Below are positions 1 to 8,933 of a stretch of DNA of 64,000 bases, piece after piece. The stretch spans positions 4,030,001 through 4,094,000 of the forward strand of contig NZ_JBEPOK010000001.1 in assembly GCF_040546765.1 (NCBI RefSeq), given 5' to 3'. Positions within the stretch are counted from its first letter, which is position 1; every line of letters begins with the position of its first letter. A program made the translations under genes and the position numbers. Under the pieces are notes generated by a model that saw only the letters and a program-made list of their open reading frames with translations, made no database searches and was not told the origin of the DNA. This DNA comes from Arthrobacter sp. OAP107 (GTDB lineage: Bacteria; Actinomycetota; Actinomycetes; Actinomycetales; Micrococcaceae).

Positions 1-153
1 GCTGCTGAACGGAATGCCCTGGTAACCGCCATACTCCCTGCACACGCGCGGTTTTCAGGAGTAGGCTGTGGACGTCGGCAGGATTCCTGCGACTCCTTGC
101 CGCGAGCCGGTTCTCCATTCGAAGAGCCGGCAGTCACCGTGAAAGGGAGACTA

Positions 154-627
154 ATGACAACCGCTTCACACCCCGCACACCACCACGCTATGGGGCTGTC
201 CCTTCACAACACCGCCTTGGGTCTTGGTGTCGTTTTCCTGCTGGTGGGCGTCCTCGGGTTCATCCCGGGAATCACCACCAACTACGGCGCCATGAGCTTT
301 GCCGGACATGACTCCGGGGCCATGCTGCTTGGCGTCTTCCAGGTGTCCGTACTGCACAACATCGTGCATCTGCTGTTCGGCGCGGCCGGCATCGCAATGG
401 CCAGGACTGGCTCAGCGGCCCGCTGGTTCTTGCTGGGCGGCGGCATCGTGTACATCGTTCTGTGGCTGTACGGCCTGGTCATCGACATGAACACGGGCGC
501 CAACTTCGTCCCGTTCAACTCTGCCGACAACTGGCTGCACCTGATCCTCGGCCTCGCCATGGTCGGTTTGGGCCTCTGGCTCGGCAGGGATGCCATGGAC
601 CGGACGAGGGGAACCGCCACGCCATAG
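154..627 (+). CDS. DUF4383 family integral membrane protein
   Basis: The 157-residue product starts with a His-rich segment (residues 1-15) followed by four hydrophobic segments at about 20-40, 63-85, 92-112 and 125-145, the layout of DUF4383 proteins, whose function is unknown. An open frame extends upstream to 97, but I chose the ATG at 154 because GAAAGGGAGA lies just before it and the family match begins here. It appears to be a single-gene unit closed by the hairpin at 656-693, convergent with the LysR gene. Family assignment is by recognition of the overall pattern; no catalytic motif is visible. Confidence 0.75.
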   Translation: MTTASHPAHHHAMGLSLHNTALGLGVVFLLVGVLGFIPGITTNYGAMSFAGHDSGAMLLGVFQVSVLHNIVHLLFGAAGIAMARTGSAARWFLLGGGIVYIVLWLYGLVIDMNTGANFVPFNSADNWLHLILGLAMVGLGLWLGRDAMDRTRGTATP

Positions 628-655
628 CGCGGACCCACGGTCCTGAATTAACCAA

Positions 656-693
656 CGACGGCGGCCGTCCCCTTTTCGGGGCGGCCGTCGTCG
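656..693. terminator. Bidirectional hairpin terminator between convergent genes
   Basis: The arms CGACGGCGGCCG and CGGCCGTCGTCG pair, then CCCC/GGGG closes a TTTTC loop, with one bulged T at 668 and one G-U pair. It lies between the stop codons of the DUF4383 and LysR genes (627 and 700). No long T-run follows, as is common for this terminator type in high-GC actinobacteria. Confidence 0.6.
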
Positions 694-699
694 CGTTTG

Positions 700-1638
700 C
701 TACAGATAATCCCCGGCATGCTCGCGGGCGATTTCCAGCAGGGTGGAGTGGAAAGCCACCTCCGCCGGGGCGTAGACCTTGTCCTGGCGCTGGGCCAGCA
801 ATACCCGCCGCAAAGGCGCGGCGGAACCGAGGCTAATGACCCGGACGTCCGGGTGCTGCAGGGCCACAGCAGTCTTGGGCACCATGGCCACGCCCATCCC
901 GACGCTCACCATCGCCTGGGCCTCCTGGTAGTCGTTGGCCAGGAAGCCAATGGTTGGCTCAAACCCCGCGGCATGGGCTGAGCGCTGCAGCACCTCCACC
1001 ACAGGGTGGGCCTCGGCCCGCACGATCCACGATTCCTTCCGGAGCTCTTCCATGCGGATCTCGTCGCGGTCCGCAAGCGGGTGCCCGCGGGACACCAGAA
1101 GGACGGTGCTTTCCTGGAAGACTTCGGTGATCCGGATGGAATCGTCATGAAAGCGGTTCCAGGGGTAGTCCCAAAGCAGGCACAGCCCGGTGACTCCCGA
1201 CTGGAGGTCTTCAACAAGCTCCTCGAAGCGCGCACTCCGAAGTGAGAGGCCAATCGCCGGGTACCTCTTCTTGAAGGCCCGGATGACAACCGGCATGAAT
1301 GAGCCGGCGAGCGTCGGAAACGTGCCTACGGTCAGGGAACCGCGTTTAAGTCCCGCGATCTGGTCCAGGTCGGACTGGGCGGCCCGCATCTGCCCGACGA
1401 TCTTGCGGGCGTGGCCGGCGAGCACCTGGCCGGCCTCCGTGGGGACCACCCCGCGGGAACGGCGGTTGAGGAGAGGCTGCCCGACTTCCTGCTCGAGCTT
1501 CCGCAGCTGTTGGGAGACCGCTGAGGGCGTGTACAGCATCAGTTCGGCCGCAGCAGTGATCGATCCCTGCTCGACGACCTCCACCAGCAGGGCCAGCCGC
1601 CGGATGTCGAATAAATCTTGGGCTTCATCGTTAACCAC
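700..1638 (-). CDS. LysR family transcriptional regulator
   Basis: This 312-residue protein has an N-terminal winged HTH (about residues 8-65, with the LysR pattern of A-E-x-L...S-x-x-S-x-x-L...LE) and a substrate-binding effector domain (about 90-300). I prefer the GTG at 1638 over the upstream in-frame TTG at 1659 because GGAGGAGAAGGG is well placed for the GTG and would lie inside the coding region for the TTG. It is divergent from the PrpF-MatC pair across a gap of about 240 bases, the usual position for a LysR activator of a catabolic operon. The ligand is unknown; a di- or tricarboxylate is an inference from the neighbours. Confidence 0.85.
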   Translation of the reverse strand: MVNDEAQDLFDIRRLALLVEVVEQGSITAAAELMLYTPSAVSQQLRKLEQEVGQPLLNRRSRGVVPTEAGQVLAGHARKIVGQMRAAQSDLDQIAGLKRGSLTVGTFPTLAGSFMPVVIRAFKKRYPAIGLSLRSARFEELVEDLQSGVTGLCLLWDYPWNRFHDDSIRITEVFQESTVLLVSRGHPLADRDEIRMEELRKESWIVRAEAHPVVEVLQRSAHAAGFEPTIGFLANDYQEAQAMVSVGMGVAMVPKTAVALQHPDVRVISLGSAAPLRRVLLAQRQDKVYAPAEVAFHSTLLEIAREHAGDYL

Positions 1639-1781
1639 TTCTTCACCCTTCTCCTCCAATGGTTCATTCTATGCAGCCGGCATGTGACTCGCTGGAACTC
1701 GCGGCCCAGTCGGTGCGCCAAAGGGCATTTTCATTGGTTCTCCAGCCCCTGAAACTCAGTGAATGAAGGAAGTCTACATAG

Positions 1782-1793
1782 ACCAACAGAAAT
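1782..1793. promoter_or_regulatory. Candidate LysR-binding dyad in the divergent promoter region
   Basis: GTCTA-CA-TAGAC is a perfect 5-2-5 inverted repeat midway between the divergent LysR and PrpF starts. The flanking sequence also has TTCATT and AATGAA in inverted orientation. Position and symmetry fit a LysR recognition site; the assignment is inference. Confidence 0.35.
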
Positions 1794-1878
1794 CCAACAT
1801 TGTCTTCATTTGTGATCTGGCTCAATCTCGAAGTAAGGCTCCGAACCTCGGGGCGGTAGAGAAGCGAGGAACGGGATC

Positions 1879-3000
1879 ATGAAGATCGAAGCGGAGTGGA
1901 TGCGTGGAGGCACCAGCAAGTGCTGGGTCTTCGAAACCGGACACCTGGGCGAGACAGGAACCAGCCCGGATGTCCTGCTTCCCCGGCTGTTCGGCAGCCC
2001 GGACCACCGGCAGATCGACGGCGTGGGCGGGGCGACCTCCACCACCAGCAAAGCGATGATCCTTCACCGCCCGGTCAGCGACGATGACGTTGATGTCGAA
2101 TTCACTTTCGCCCAGGTAGGCATCGAAGAGGCCGCTGTGGACTGGGGCAGCAACTGCGGCAACTGCTCGGCAGTGGTCGGCCTCTACGCCATCGAAAAAG
2201 GCTGGGTGGTGCCCACCGGCGACATCACCCGGATCGTGACCCGCAACACCAACACCGGCCAGATCATCATCCAGCGGGTGTCCACGCCGTCCGGCGCCCT
2301 TCCGATCGTGCCGCAGGCCCAGATGCCCGGCGTCCCGTTCCCCGGGTACCGGGTGGGCCTCGGCTTCCAGGACCCTGCCGGCAAAACCACCGGCCAGCTG
2401 CTTCCCACAGGTTCCGCCTCAGACACCATCACCGCCGGCGGAACCCGCTGGACCGTCTCCATGGTCGACGCCGGAGCACCGGTAGTCATTCTCCGGGCCG
2501 GGGACCTGGGCCTTGACCCGGAGCGCTACGACAGCTGGTTCGCCGGGGTAGAGCTGCAGCTGGAGACGCTGGAGCACATCCGCCGCCAGGCCGCAGTGCG
2601 GATGGGGCTCGCAGCCACCACCGCCGAGGCAGCCCGTGCCGTCCCCAAGGTGGCCATCGCAGCTTCACCGGCCCACGCAGACTCGGAAAGCGACGTCAGC
2701 GTCATGATGCTCTCGATGGGCAAGCCCCACCCGGCGCTCGCCATCACCGGCAGCATCGCGCTGACCCTCGCCGCCCGCACCCCGGGCACCGTGCTTAACG
2801 ACATCACCGGCAGCACCGTCCGCCCCACCCTGCGGCTGCGGACACCGGCCGGCGTGATCGAAACCTGGAGTGAGGAACGGGACGGATCCCTGCTCGTCGG
2901 CGTCGACCGGACCGCCCGCACCATCGCGACCACCACCATCCACCTCCCCGAGGCCCTCGGCAGCGCCGTCGACGCCTCCTTCGCCAGCGCCACCAACTGA
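1879..3000 (+). CDS. PrpF-family isomerase (methylaconitate / oxalomesaconate type)
   Basis: The 373-residue protein matches the PrpF fold family of cis-trans or keto-enol isomerases acting on unsaturated tricarboxylates. Visible signatures are MRGGTSK near the N-terminus, GGATSTTSK near residue 56, the Cys-containing DWGSNCGNCSA segment near 92-102, and GKPHPA in the C-terminal half. Family members isomerise 2-methylaconitate (PrpF) or 4-oxalomesaconate (GalD). No other methylcitrate or gallate gene is next to it. It is followed 28 bases later by a MatC-type permease and is likely its operon partner. The exact substrate cannot be decided from sequence. Confidence 0.82.
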   Translation: MKIEAEWMRGGTSKCWVFETGHLGETGTSPDVLLPRLFGSPDHRQIDGVGGATSTTSKAMILHRPVSDDDVDVEFTFAQVGIEEAAVDWGSNCGNCSAVVGLYAIEKGWVVPTGDITRIVTRNTNTGQIIIQRVSTPSGALPIVPQAQMPGVPFPGYRVGLGFQDPAGKTTGQLLPTGSASDTITAGGTRWTVSMVDAGAPVVILRAGDLGLDPERYDSWFAGVELQLETLEHIRRQAAVRMGLAATTAEAARAVPKVAIAASPAHADSESDVSVMMLSMGKPHPALAITGSIALTLAARTPGTVLNDITGSTVRPTLRLRTPAGVIETWSEERDGSLLVGVDRTARTIATTTIHLPEALGSAVDASFASATN

Positions 3001-3028
3001 CCAGCGCCCTCAACGAGGAGAGAGCATC

Positions 3029-4474
3029 ATGACTAAGACTGAAGAACAACCAGCACTCCTGGACACCGACACCCGCGAGGACCGCTCCCCGCGTCCCAAC
3101 CGCCGCCGCCGTATCCTGCTGATGACGGTAGTCGCCACCGCTATTCTGGGTCTGGCCGCCCTCCTGTTCGGGGGTGTCATGTTCAACCCCGCGGCCGCCT
3201 CGGAATCGGAGCCGACCATGACAGCCACCCAGATCATCCCGCTCGTCATCCTCGTCGTGATGTTCGTGGTCGCCACCAAATGGCCGCTGAACATCGGGGT
3301 GATGGGGCTGGTTGCCTCCTTCGGCGTCGGGTATTTCATACTCGGCATGAGCGACAAGGAGATCCTTGAGGAGTTCCCGGCCAGCATCGTCCTGACAATC
3401 ATCGGTGTCACCTACTTCTTCAGCATGGCCCAGCGGAACGGGTCCATCGACATCATCGTCCAGACCTGCGTCCGCCTGGTCAGGGGCAAGACAATGCTCC
3501 TGCCGTGGGTGTTCTTCCTCCTGGCCGCCGCACTGACGGCACTGGGCACCTTCTCCCCCGCCGCCGTCGCACTGCTGGCACCGGCAGCCCTCGGACTCGC
3601 CTACGAGTCACGCATCCACCCGGTCCTCATGGGCGCCTTCGTCATCAACGGAGCCCATGCCGGCGGTTTCTCCCCGCTGTCCGTCGCCGGCGTGCTGGTG
3701 CACGACATCTCACTGAAAAACGGCTTCCCCATCTCCCAGGGCGCGCTGTTCACCGCCAGCTTTGCCCTCAACCTCATCCTTTCGGCCCTGACCATCGTGC
3801 TGTTCGCCCTCCTCGGCAAGCTGCGCGACAAGCACGCCAACGAATACGCTGGCCTCGACACCCCCCGCACCGGACGTCCTCACGGCCAGCAGATCTTCAC
3901 GCTGGCACTGATCGCCGTGATCCTCGTGTGCACCCTGGGCTTCCACATGCCCATCGGGTTCGTCGCGCTCTCCGCCGGCCTGCTCCTGGCCTTCGTGAAC
4001 ATCAAGGAACACAAAACCTTCATCAGCGGCATCTCCTGGTCCACCGTCCTGCTGGTGGCAGGCATGATCACCTACGTCTCCCTGCTCCAGCACGTCGGCG
4101 TCATCGACACCCTCGCCGAGCAGGCCCTCGCACTGGGCGCCCCGCTCCTGATCGCCCTTGTCCTCTGCTACGTCATCGGCGTTGGGTCCGCCTTCGCCTC
4201 CTCCACCGCACTGCTCACCGCATTCATCCCGATGGCCGGTCCGCTGCTGGCCACCAGTTCGCTGAGCGCCTCCGGAACCGTCGCGGCACTCGCCATCGCG
4301 GCCACCGTGGTGGACGTCTCCCCCTTCTCCACCGACGGCGCGCTGGTCGTCGCCAACGCCCGCGACAACGACCGCCAGCGCGTGTACAAGCAGCTCATGA
4401 TGTACGCCGGCGGCGTGGTCCTGGCGGCTCCGGCCCTGGCATGGGCCCTGCTGGTACCCACCGGCATCATGTGA
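3029..4474 (+). CDS. MatC-type dicarboxylate permease (SLC13-like)
   Basis: This 481-residue polytopic membrane protein has a charged N-terminus (residues 1-28) and about a dozen hydrophobic helices. The HAGGFSPLSVAG segment and the N-terminal block resemble the MatC N-terminal domain of malonate/dicarboxylate carriers. The ATG at 3029 is preceded by GAGGAGAGAG; the longer open frame upstream lies inside the previous gene. Pairing with PrpF suggests import of a di- or tricarboxylic acid that the isomerase then processes. Confidence 0.8.
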   Translation: MTKTEEQPALLDTDTREDRSPRPNRRRRILLMTVVATAILGLAALLFGGVMFNPAAASESEPTMTATQIIPLVILVVMFVVATKWPLNIGVMGLVASFGVGYFILGMSDKEILEEFPASIVLTIIGVTYFFSMAQRNGSIDIIVQTCVRLVRGKTMLLPWVFFLLAAALTALGTFSPAAVALLAPAALGLAYESRIHPVLMGAFVINGAHAGGFSPLSVAGVLVHDISLKNGFPISQGALFTASFALNLILSALTIVLFALLGKLRDKHANEYAGLDTPRTGRPHGQQIFTLALIAVILVCTLGFHMPIGFVALSAGLLLAFVNIKEHKTFISGISWSTVLLVAGMITYVSLLQHVGVIDTLAEQALALGAPLLIALVLCYVIGVGSAFASSTALLTAFIPMAGPLLATSSLSASGTVAALAIAATVVDVSPFSTDGALVVANARDNDRQRVYKQLMMYAGGVVLAAPALAWALLVPTGIM

Positions 4475-4503
4475 TCCACCCCGGTTGGAACACCCAAGGG
4501 TTG

Positions 4504-4531
4504 CTGCCTGCCGGTGACCGCCGGCAGGCAG
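4504..4531. terminator. Hairpin after the PrpF-MatC operon
   Basis: CTGCCTGCCGG and CCGGCAGGCAG form a perfect 11-bp stem around a 6-base loop, 29 bases after the permease stop codon. No T-run follows. Confidence 0.5.
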
Positions 4532-4628
4532 GACTGCCGGATTCACATCCGGCAAGCGGACGGGACGGCCCTGCACTCCATCGCAACAGGTAGCCCGAAA
4601 GCCGGGCGCAGGAATGACCCCGTACGCA

Positions 4629-4665
4629 CCAAAAGGCAGGGCGGCTCAGCCGCCCTGCCTTTTGG
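4629..4665. terminator. Strong bidirectional rho-independent terminator
   Basis: A perfect 18-bp inverted repeat with a single central base; the outer ends are AAAA on the left and TTTT on the right, so it can act in both directions. It separates the convergent MatC permease and MarR genes. The remainder of the 4475-4760 gap shows only the hairpin at 4504-4531. Confidence 0.85.
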
Positions 4666-4760
4666 CTTGCCAGAAAGCGGCGGCCCAGGCCGGCTGCCGC
4701 CGTCGTCAGCCTAGGAACACAGCTTAGAAGCACGACAGCGGGCCGGCGCCGAGCGCACGG

Positions 4761-5258
4761 TCAGGCCTTGCGCCTGACGTCGCGTCCGCCGTCGCGCGCT
4801 GAGTCGCGGTGGAGGTCGCGGTCCAGCCCGTGGCCGTCGGCGAGCTGCGCGAGCAGAAGGTCAAGCTGCGCTACCTGTTCACCGGAAAGCGGCGCCAGAA
4901 GCTCCGCTTCATGCTGTTCGGCGATCCCCCGCAGCTGACGCAGCACCCGCTGGCCAGCATCGGTGAGGTGGAGTTCGTAGTTCCGCCGGTCGGCGCTGCT
5001 GCGAACCCGTTCCACCAGACCGCGTTCCTGGAGGGAGTCGATGAGGGACACCACGCGGCTGGGGACGGCACCCAGCCTGTCCGCGAGCGAGCGCTGGCTC
5101 AGTCCGGGCACGCGGCCAAGCAGTCGGATGACACCGGCGTCACTGGGCGTGAGGCCGATCTCGCGCGTGCGCTCGGCAAAACGGGACGACGCCACGGCGC
5201 CCAGCTGCGACAGGAGGAATGCTGTCCGTTTCGACCGGCCGGGCGTGGCTGAGTTCAT
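4761..5258 (-). CDS. MarR family transcriptional regulator
   Basis: The 165-residue protein has the MarR winged-helix core: recognition helix region SQRSLADRLGAVPSR near residues 55-70 and the wing D-R-R-N-Y near 90-95. The C-terminal tail is unusually Asp/Arg rich. I chose the ATG at 5258; an in-frame ATG at 5273 is possible but has no spaced ribosome site. The gene is divergent from the membrane protein at 5380, with a palindromic operator in between, so autorepression and control of the neighbour are likely. Confidence 0.85.
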   Translation of the reverse strand: MNSATPGRSKRTAFLLSQLGAVASSRFAERTREIGLTPSDAGVIRLLGRVPGLSQRSLADRLGAVPSRVVSLIDSLQERGLVERVRSSADRRNYELHLTDAGQRVLRQLRGIAEQHEAELLAPLSGEQVAQLDLLLAQLADGHGLDRDLHRDSARDGGRDVRRKA

Positions 5259-5275
5259 GGATCCAGAATACATCC

Positions 5276-5293
5276 TTGACAGAATAATTCTGT
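5276..5293. promoter_or_regulatory. MarR-like operator overlapping a TTGACA element
   Basis: ACAGAAT-A-ATTCTGT (5279-5293) is a perfect 7-1-7 inverted repeat. TTGACA at 5276-5281 overlaps its left arm and could be a rightward -35. The site lies 21 bases upstream of the MarR start and 87 bases upstream of the divergent gene. MarR proteins typically bind such dyads in their own promoters; binding here is inferred. Confidence 0.6.
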
Positions 5294-5379
5294 AGGTGAA
5301 CCATTTTAGTGATGATGCAATCCGGCCCGTGCGGGAGGGCCGAACCGGAGCAGACGATCCAGAGCAGAAGGGTGCAGCA

Positions 5380-6114
5380 ATGAGCAACCGTTCAATTCCC
5401 AACGAGCGGCACCAGGCCGGTTCGGGCGGCCCGCACCCAGGGGTTCTTGCGATTGTCAGCCTTGCCATCTTCCTTGCCAGCCTCATCACCTCCGCGGTCC
5501 TCACGGGTGGCCAAACGTTCGTTTCCCCGTTCGCGCCCGCCGATCAGGTGGCCGCGTTCTTCCAGCAGAACATTGCCGCGGCGAGGGTGGGCGGCATGCT
5601 CCAATTCGGCTCCGCCGTGCCGTTGGGCATTTACGCGGCCACCGTCTACGCCAGGCAGCTTCGGCTCGGGGTGCGCGTTCCCGGGCCGGCGATCGGCTTC
5701 TTCGGCGGCATCAGCGCGGCCGTCTTCCTCATGTTCTCGGGTTCCGTGACCTGGCTGCTGAGCCGGCCCGAGATCACCACTGACACCACGCTCACGCACG
5801 CACTGTCCTTCCTCGCGTTCATCACGGGAGGCGTCGGCTTCGTCGTCGGACTCGGTTTGCTCGTGGCGGGAATGGCCGTCCCGTCGCTGATCCTGCGGTT
5901 CATGCCGCGGTGGCTGGCCTGGACCGGCCTCGTCCTCGCCGCCCTGTCTGAACTGAGCTTCCTGTCAATGGCGGTCGAGCCGCTCCAGTTCCTCCTGCCG
6001 GCCGGCCGCTTCGGCGGGCTCCTCTGGCTGGTCGGGGCCGGTTTCCTGCTGCCACGCAACCGGGCCGCTGCGAACCAGGAGCCGCGAACGCAAGGCGGTT
6101 CTGTAAGGCGATGA
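5380..6114 (+). CDS. Integral membrane protein, possibly DUF4386-like
   Basis: The 244-residue protein has about six hydrophobic segments and no recognised catalytic motif; the pattern is loosely like DUF4386 membrane proteins. The ATG at 5380 has AGAAGGG upstream. It is transcribed divergently from the MarR gene and probably forms a regulator-target pair with it. Function unknown. Confidence 0.6.
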   Translation: MSNRSIPNERHQAGSGGPHPGVLAIVSLAIFLASLITSAVLTGGQTFVSPFAPADQVAAFFQQNIAAARVGGMLQFGSAVPLGIYAATVYARQLRLGVRVPGPAIGFFGGISAAVFLMFSGSVTWLLSRPEITTDTTLTHALSFLAFITGGVGFVVGLGLLVAGMAVPSLILRFMPRWLAWTGLVLAALSELSFLSMAVEPLQFLLPAGRFGGLLWLVGAGFLLPRNRAAANQEPRTQGGSVRR

Positions 6115-6252
6115 CCGCGGCCGGGGGTCCTGGAACGCTCAGTGCAGCGGCTCACCGGAGAGAGCCGCCGGGGAGCCGTCACTAAGCCGAAACCCGCGTC
6201 ATTTGGCAGTCCGGTCTATCCAGCCGCTGCCGGGTTGCAGCAAGATAACCCC

Positions 6253-7527
6253 ATGAAAAAAGTGATGATCGCCGGTGTCACCGCGGCAATTCTGGGGTTT
6301 GGTGCAATCAACGTGGCGGCCACGGGCAATGCGGCGGCCCCCGCTTCCCCGCAGGTCACGGGGCAAATCACAGGGCCAACCACCGGCCAAATCATCGTCA
6401 AATTCCGCGACCATGGCGCGGCAGCCGGCGTGCTGCGCCAGCAGGGCCTCAGCGACGGTACTGACATCGCGGGCACGGGCGCCCGTCTCCTCAAGGTTCC
6501 GGCGGGTGAGGAGGCCCGGCTCATTGAGGCGCTGGGCCACAACCCGGCAGTCGAATACGCTGAGCCGGACGAGCAGGTCACCGCCACGACGGCCGACCCG
6601 TACTTCCCCCGCCAGTACGCCCTGCAGAACACCGGCCAGTCGTTCACCAACACCGACGGCACCATAACGGTGGCCAAGGGCACAGCGGACGCTGATGTGG
6701 ACGCCGTCGAAGCCTGGAACGTCACCACCGGCAGCGGCATCAAAGTTGCCGTGCTCGATTCGGGTGTCGCCACCGACAACCCCGACATCAACCCGAAAGT
6801 TGTCCTGCGGGCCAACTTCAGCGGTACGGCAACCAATGAGGACAACTACGGCCACGGGACCCATGTGGCCGGCATCGTTGCCGCCACCCACAACACCTCC
6901 GGTGTGGCCGGGGTTTGTCCGGGCTGCACCATCCTGGCCGGCAAGGTCCTCAACGACAGCGGGGTTGGTTCCAGCTCCAGCCTCGCGAACGGCATCAACT
7001 GGGCCGTCAGCAACGGTGCCAGGGTGATCAACATGAGCATCGGAGTACGGGCGTCGCGCACCCTCGAGACCGCCGTCAACAACGCCTGGACCAAGGGCGT
7101 GGTGCTGGTTGCCGCAGCAGGCAACGGCGGCAACCAGTCCAAGATCTACCCGGCGGCGTACCCCAACGTGATCGCCGTGGCCGCAACCGACAACAATGAC
7201 AAGAAGGCAGACTTCTCAACCTACGGGGCCAGCTGGGTGGACATCGCGGCACCCGGAGTCAACGTCTACTCAACGTTTCCGAACCACACCTTCGTTCTCG
7301 GGACGCAAAACAAACGCGCCTTCGGGTACGACGTCGGCAACGGCACCTCCATGTCCTCGCCGATCGTCGCGGCAACGGCCGCCCTCGCCATTGGCTCGCA
7401 CCCGGGGGCCACGAACACGTCCATCCGCGCAATCGTGGAATCCAGCGCCGACGACGAGGTTCTTGGCACCGGCACTTACTGGGCACATGGCCGGGTCAAC
7501 GCGTTCGACGCCGTCACCGCCCCGTAG
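6253..7527 (+). CDS. Secreted subtilisin-like serine protease (S8 family)
   Basis: The 424-residue precursor has a signal peptide (residues 1 to about 28, hydrophobic core then AAAPAS), an I9-like propeptide (about 45-110, QIIVKFRD...VEYAEPDE) and a full S8 catalytic domain. The triad is visible: Asp169 in AVLDSG, His201 in GHGTHVAG and Ser366 in NGTSMSSP, with oxyanion Asn291 in AAGNGG. Cys222 and Cys225 in VCPGC could form a disulfide. The ATG at 6253 is chosen because the signal peptide begins there. It is expected to act outside the cell as a general protease. Confidence 0.92.
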   Translation: MKKVMIAGVTAAILGFGAINVAATGNAAAPASPQVTGQITGPTTGQIIVKFRDHGAAAGVLRQQGLSDGTDIAGTGARLLKVPAGEEARLIEALGHNPAVEYAEPDEQVTATTADPYFPRQYALQNTGQSFTNTDGTITVAKGTADADVDAVEAWNVTTGSGIKVAVLDSGVATDNPDINPKVVLRANFSGTATNEDNYGHGTHVAGIVAATHNTSGVAGVCPGCTILAGKVLNDSGVGSSSSLANGINWAVSNGARVINMSIGVRASRTLETAVNNAWTKGVVLVAAAGNGGNQSKIYPAAYPNVIAVAATDNNDKKADFSTYGASWVDIAAPGVNVYSTFPNHTFVLGTQNKRAFGYDVGNGTSMSSPIVAATAALAIGSHPGATNTSIRAIVESSADDEVLGTGTYWAHGRVNAFDAVTAP

Positions 7528-7551
7528 CGCTACCGTCGCCCTGACGGCTGC

Positions 7552-7659
7552 TCCCTTGTCACCGCCCAGTCCCTTGTGACCGCCCAGTCCCTTGTGACCG
7601 CCCGGTCCCTTGTGGCCGCCCAGTCCCTTGTGACCGCGTAGTCCCTTGTGACCGCCCGG
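7552..7659. repeat. Six-unit 18-bp tandem minisatellite
   Basis: Six consecutive 18-base units, consensus TCCCTTGTGACCGCCCAG, begin 25 bases after the protease stop. Units differ at one or two positions (for example GTCACC in unit 1, GTGGCC in unit 4, GCGTAG in unit 5). It lies in the protease downstream region and upstream of the 7727 gene. Period 18 keeps any reading frame open, but no ribosome site supports translation. Confidence 0.85.
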
Positions 7660-7681
7660 ACGCGGCAGTACCATCCCCTCA

Positions 7682-7701
7682 CCTGATGGCTCCTCATCAG
7701 G
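7682..7701. promoter_or_regulatory. Small inverted repeat ahead of the 7727 gene
   Basis: CCTGATG-GCTCCT-CATCAGG is a perfect 7-bp inverted repeat ending 25 bases before the start codon. It could be an operator or a 5' leader hairpin. Confidence 0.3.
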
Positions 7702-7726
7702 GAAGGCTCCGTGGAGGTGGGCAACG

Positions 7727-8875
7727 ATGCTCGAGACTGCGCGCAACACCATCACCGATGGCCGCCGCGACCTAATCACCGAACTCCTGGGCCTGTGGCT
7801 GGTGCTGGCCGTGTTCCTGGACGGCTGGGCGCACATCAACCTGCCCAGCCTGGAGACCTTCTTCACGCCATGGCATGCAGCCCTCTACTCCGGCATGCTG
7901 GCGACGGCGGCGTGGACCGCCGTCGTGATCTTGCGGAACCGGACCCCCGGGCAGCCGCTGCTGCAGGCGGCCCCGCCCGGCTACCGCGGAACCGCGGTGG
8001 GCGTGGTCCTGTTCGCCGTCGCCGGCGGGCTGGATCTGCTGTGGCACGAGATCCTGGGCATCGAGGTCTCGCTGGATGCGCTGGTGAGCCCCACCCATCT
8101 ACTGCTCGGCTTCAGCCTCTTCCTCATCCTTGGGACCGGGGTGCGGAGCGCCCGCGCGGCCGGGCACGTTTCGGCCGGGCACGCGGCTGACCACCGCCCT
8201 GCTGCCAGTCACGGCTTAGCGAACCACCGTTTAGCCGGCCACGGCGGGAACTTGGCGTGGACCCCGGCGGCGCTGTTCGCCGTCGTGCTCATGACCGGGC
8301 TGGGTGCGTTCTTCCTGGTCTACTGCTCCGCCTTCGTCCGGCCGGGGCCGACGGCGGTCTTCGTCCCGGCGCCGGTGGGCACGCCCGGCCGCATCCAGTC
8401 TGAGCTGCCGGTGGTCATCACCCTGGCAAGCTATCTGCTGACCACCGCGCTGATCATCGCGCCGTTCCTCTTCACGCTCTCCGCCGCCCGGCGTCCGGCC
8501 CGCGGGATCGTCACCCTGCTCGTGGTGGCGGCGGCCTGGCTGCCGGTGGTGATGATCGGGCTGCGCCCCTACTCGATCGCCGGTGCCGCGGGCGCGACGG
8601 TGGCCGCCGTCGTCGTCGACCTTCTCCTGGCCCGGGTGCCGGACGCCTGGCTGGGCCGGCGGCTGCCGGCGGTGACGGCCGGCATCGCGGCGCTGCTGTG
8701 GACCGGGCAACTCGTGGCGTTGGCCGTGACGGACGCGATCCGCTGGCCGGTCTCGCTGTGGCTCGGGGCGGTGGTGCTCAGCGCAGCGGTGGCCGCCGGC
8801 CTTGCCCTGCTCAGCTCGTGGGGGCCGGGGCGGTCGGTGCCGGACGCCGGCGGTCCCGCCGTCGAAAGATCCTGA
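7727..8875 (+). CDS. Polytopic membrane protein of unknown function
   Basis: The 382-residue protein has roughly nine to ten hydrophobic segments and a His/Ala-rich loop of about 30 residues (near 142-172: repeated A-G-H and A-N-H patterns). GGAGGTGG precedes the ATG. A short motif in the N-terminal part, DGWAHINLPSLETFFTPWH, and GGLDLLWHEILGIE resemble conserved segments of uncharacterised actinobacterial membrane proteins; the His and Asp/Glu residues in them could bind a metal. I do not recognise a functional family. Confidence 0.65.
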   Translation: MLETARNTITDGRRDLITELLGLWLVLAVFLDGWAHINLPSLETFFTPWHAALYSGMLATAAWTAVVILRNRTPGQPLLQAAPPGYRGTAVGVVLFAVAGGLDLLWHEILGIEVSLDALVSPTHLLLGFSLFLILGTGVRSARAAGHVSAGHAADHRPAASHGLANHRLAGHGGNLAWTPAALFAVVLMTGLGAFFLVYCSAFVRPGPTAVFVPAPVGTPGRIQSELPVVITLASYLLTTALIIAPFLFTLSAARRPARGIVTLLVVAAAWLPVVMIGLRPYSIAGAAGATVAAVVVDLLLARVPDAWLGRRLPAVTAGIAALLWTGQLVALAVTDAIRWPVSLWLGAVVLSAAVAAGLALLSSWGPGRSVPDAGGPAVERS

Positions 8876-8933
8876 CGGAGAGACATCCCGGCGGCCTGAC
8901 ATCGCGGCGGCGGGCGCTACGCAGTCCGTCAGC

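Noticed and set aside
7552..7659. Tandem repeats considered as a CRISPR array
   Set aside because: Units are contiguous 18-bp copies with no spacers, and no cas genes are present; the Cas4-like domain at 59 kb belongs to a helicase fusion.
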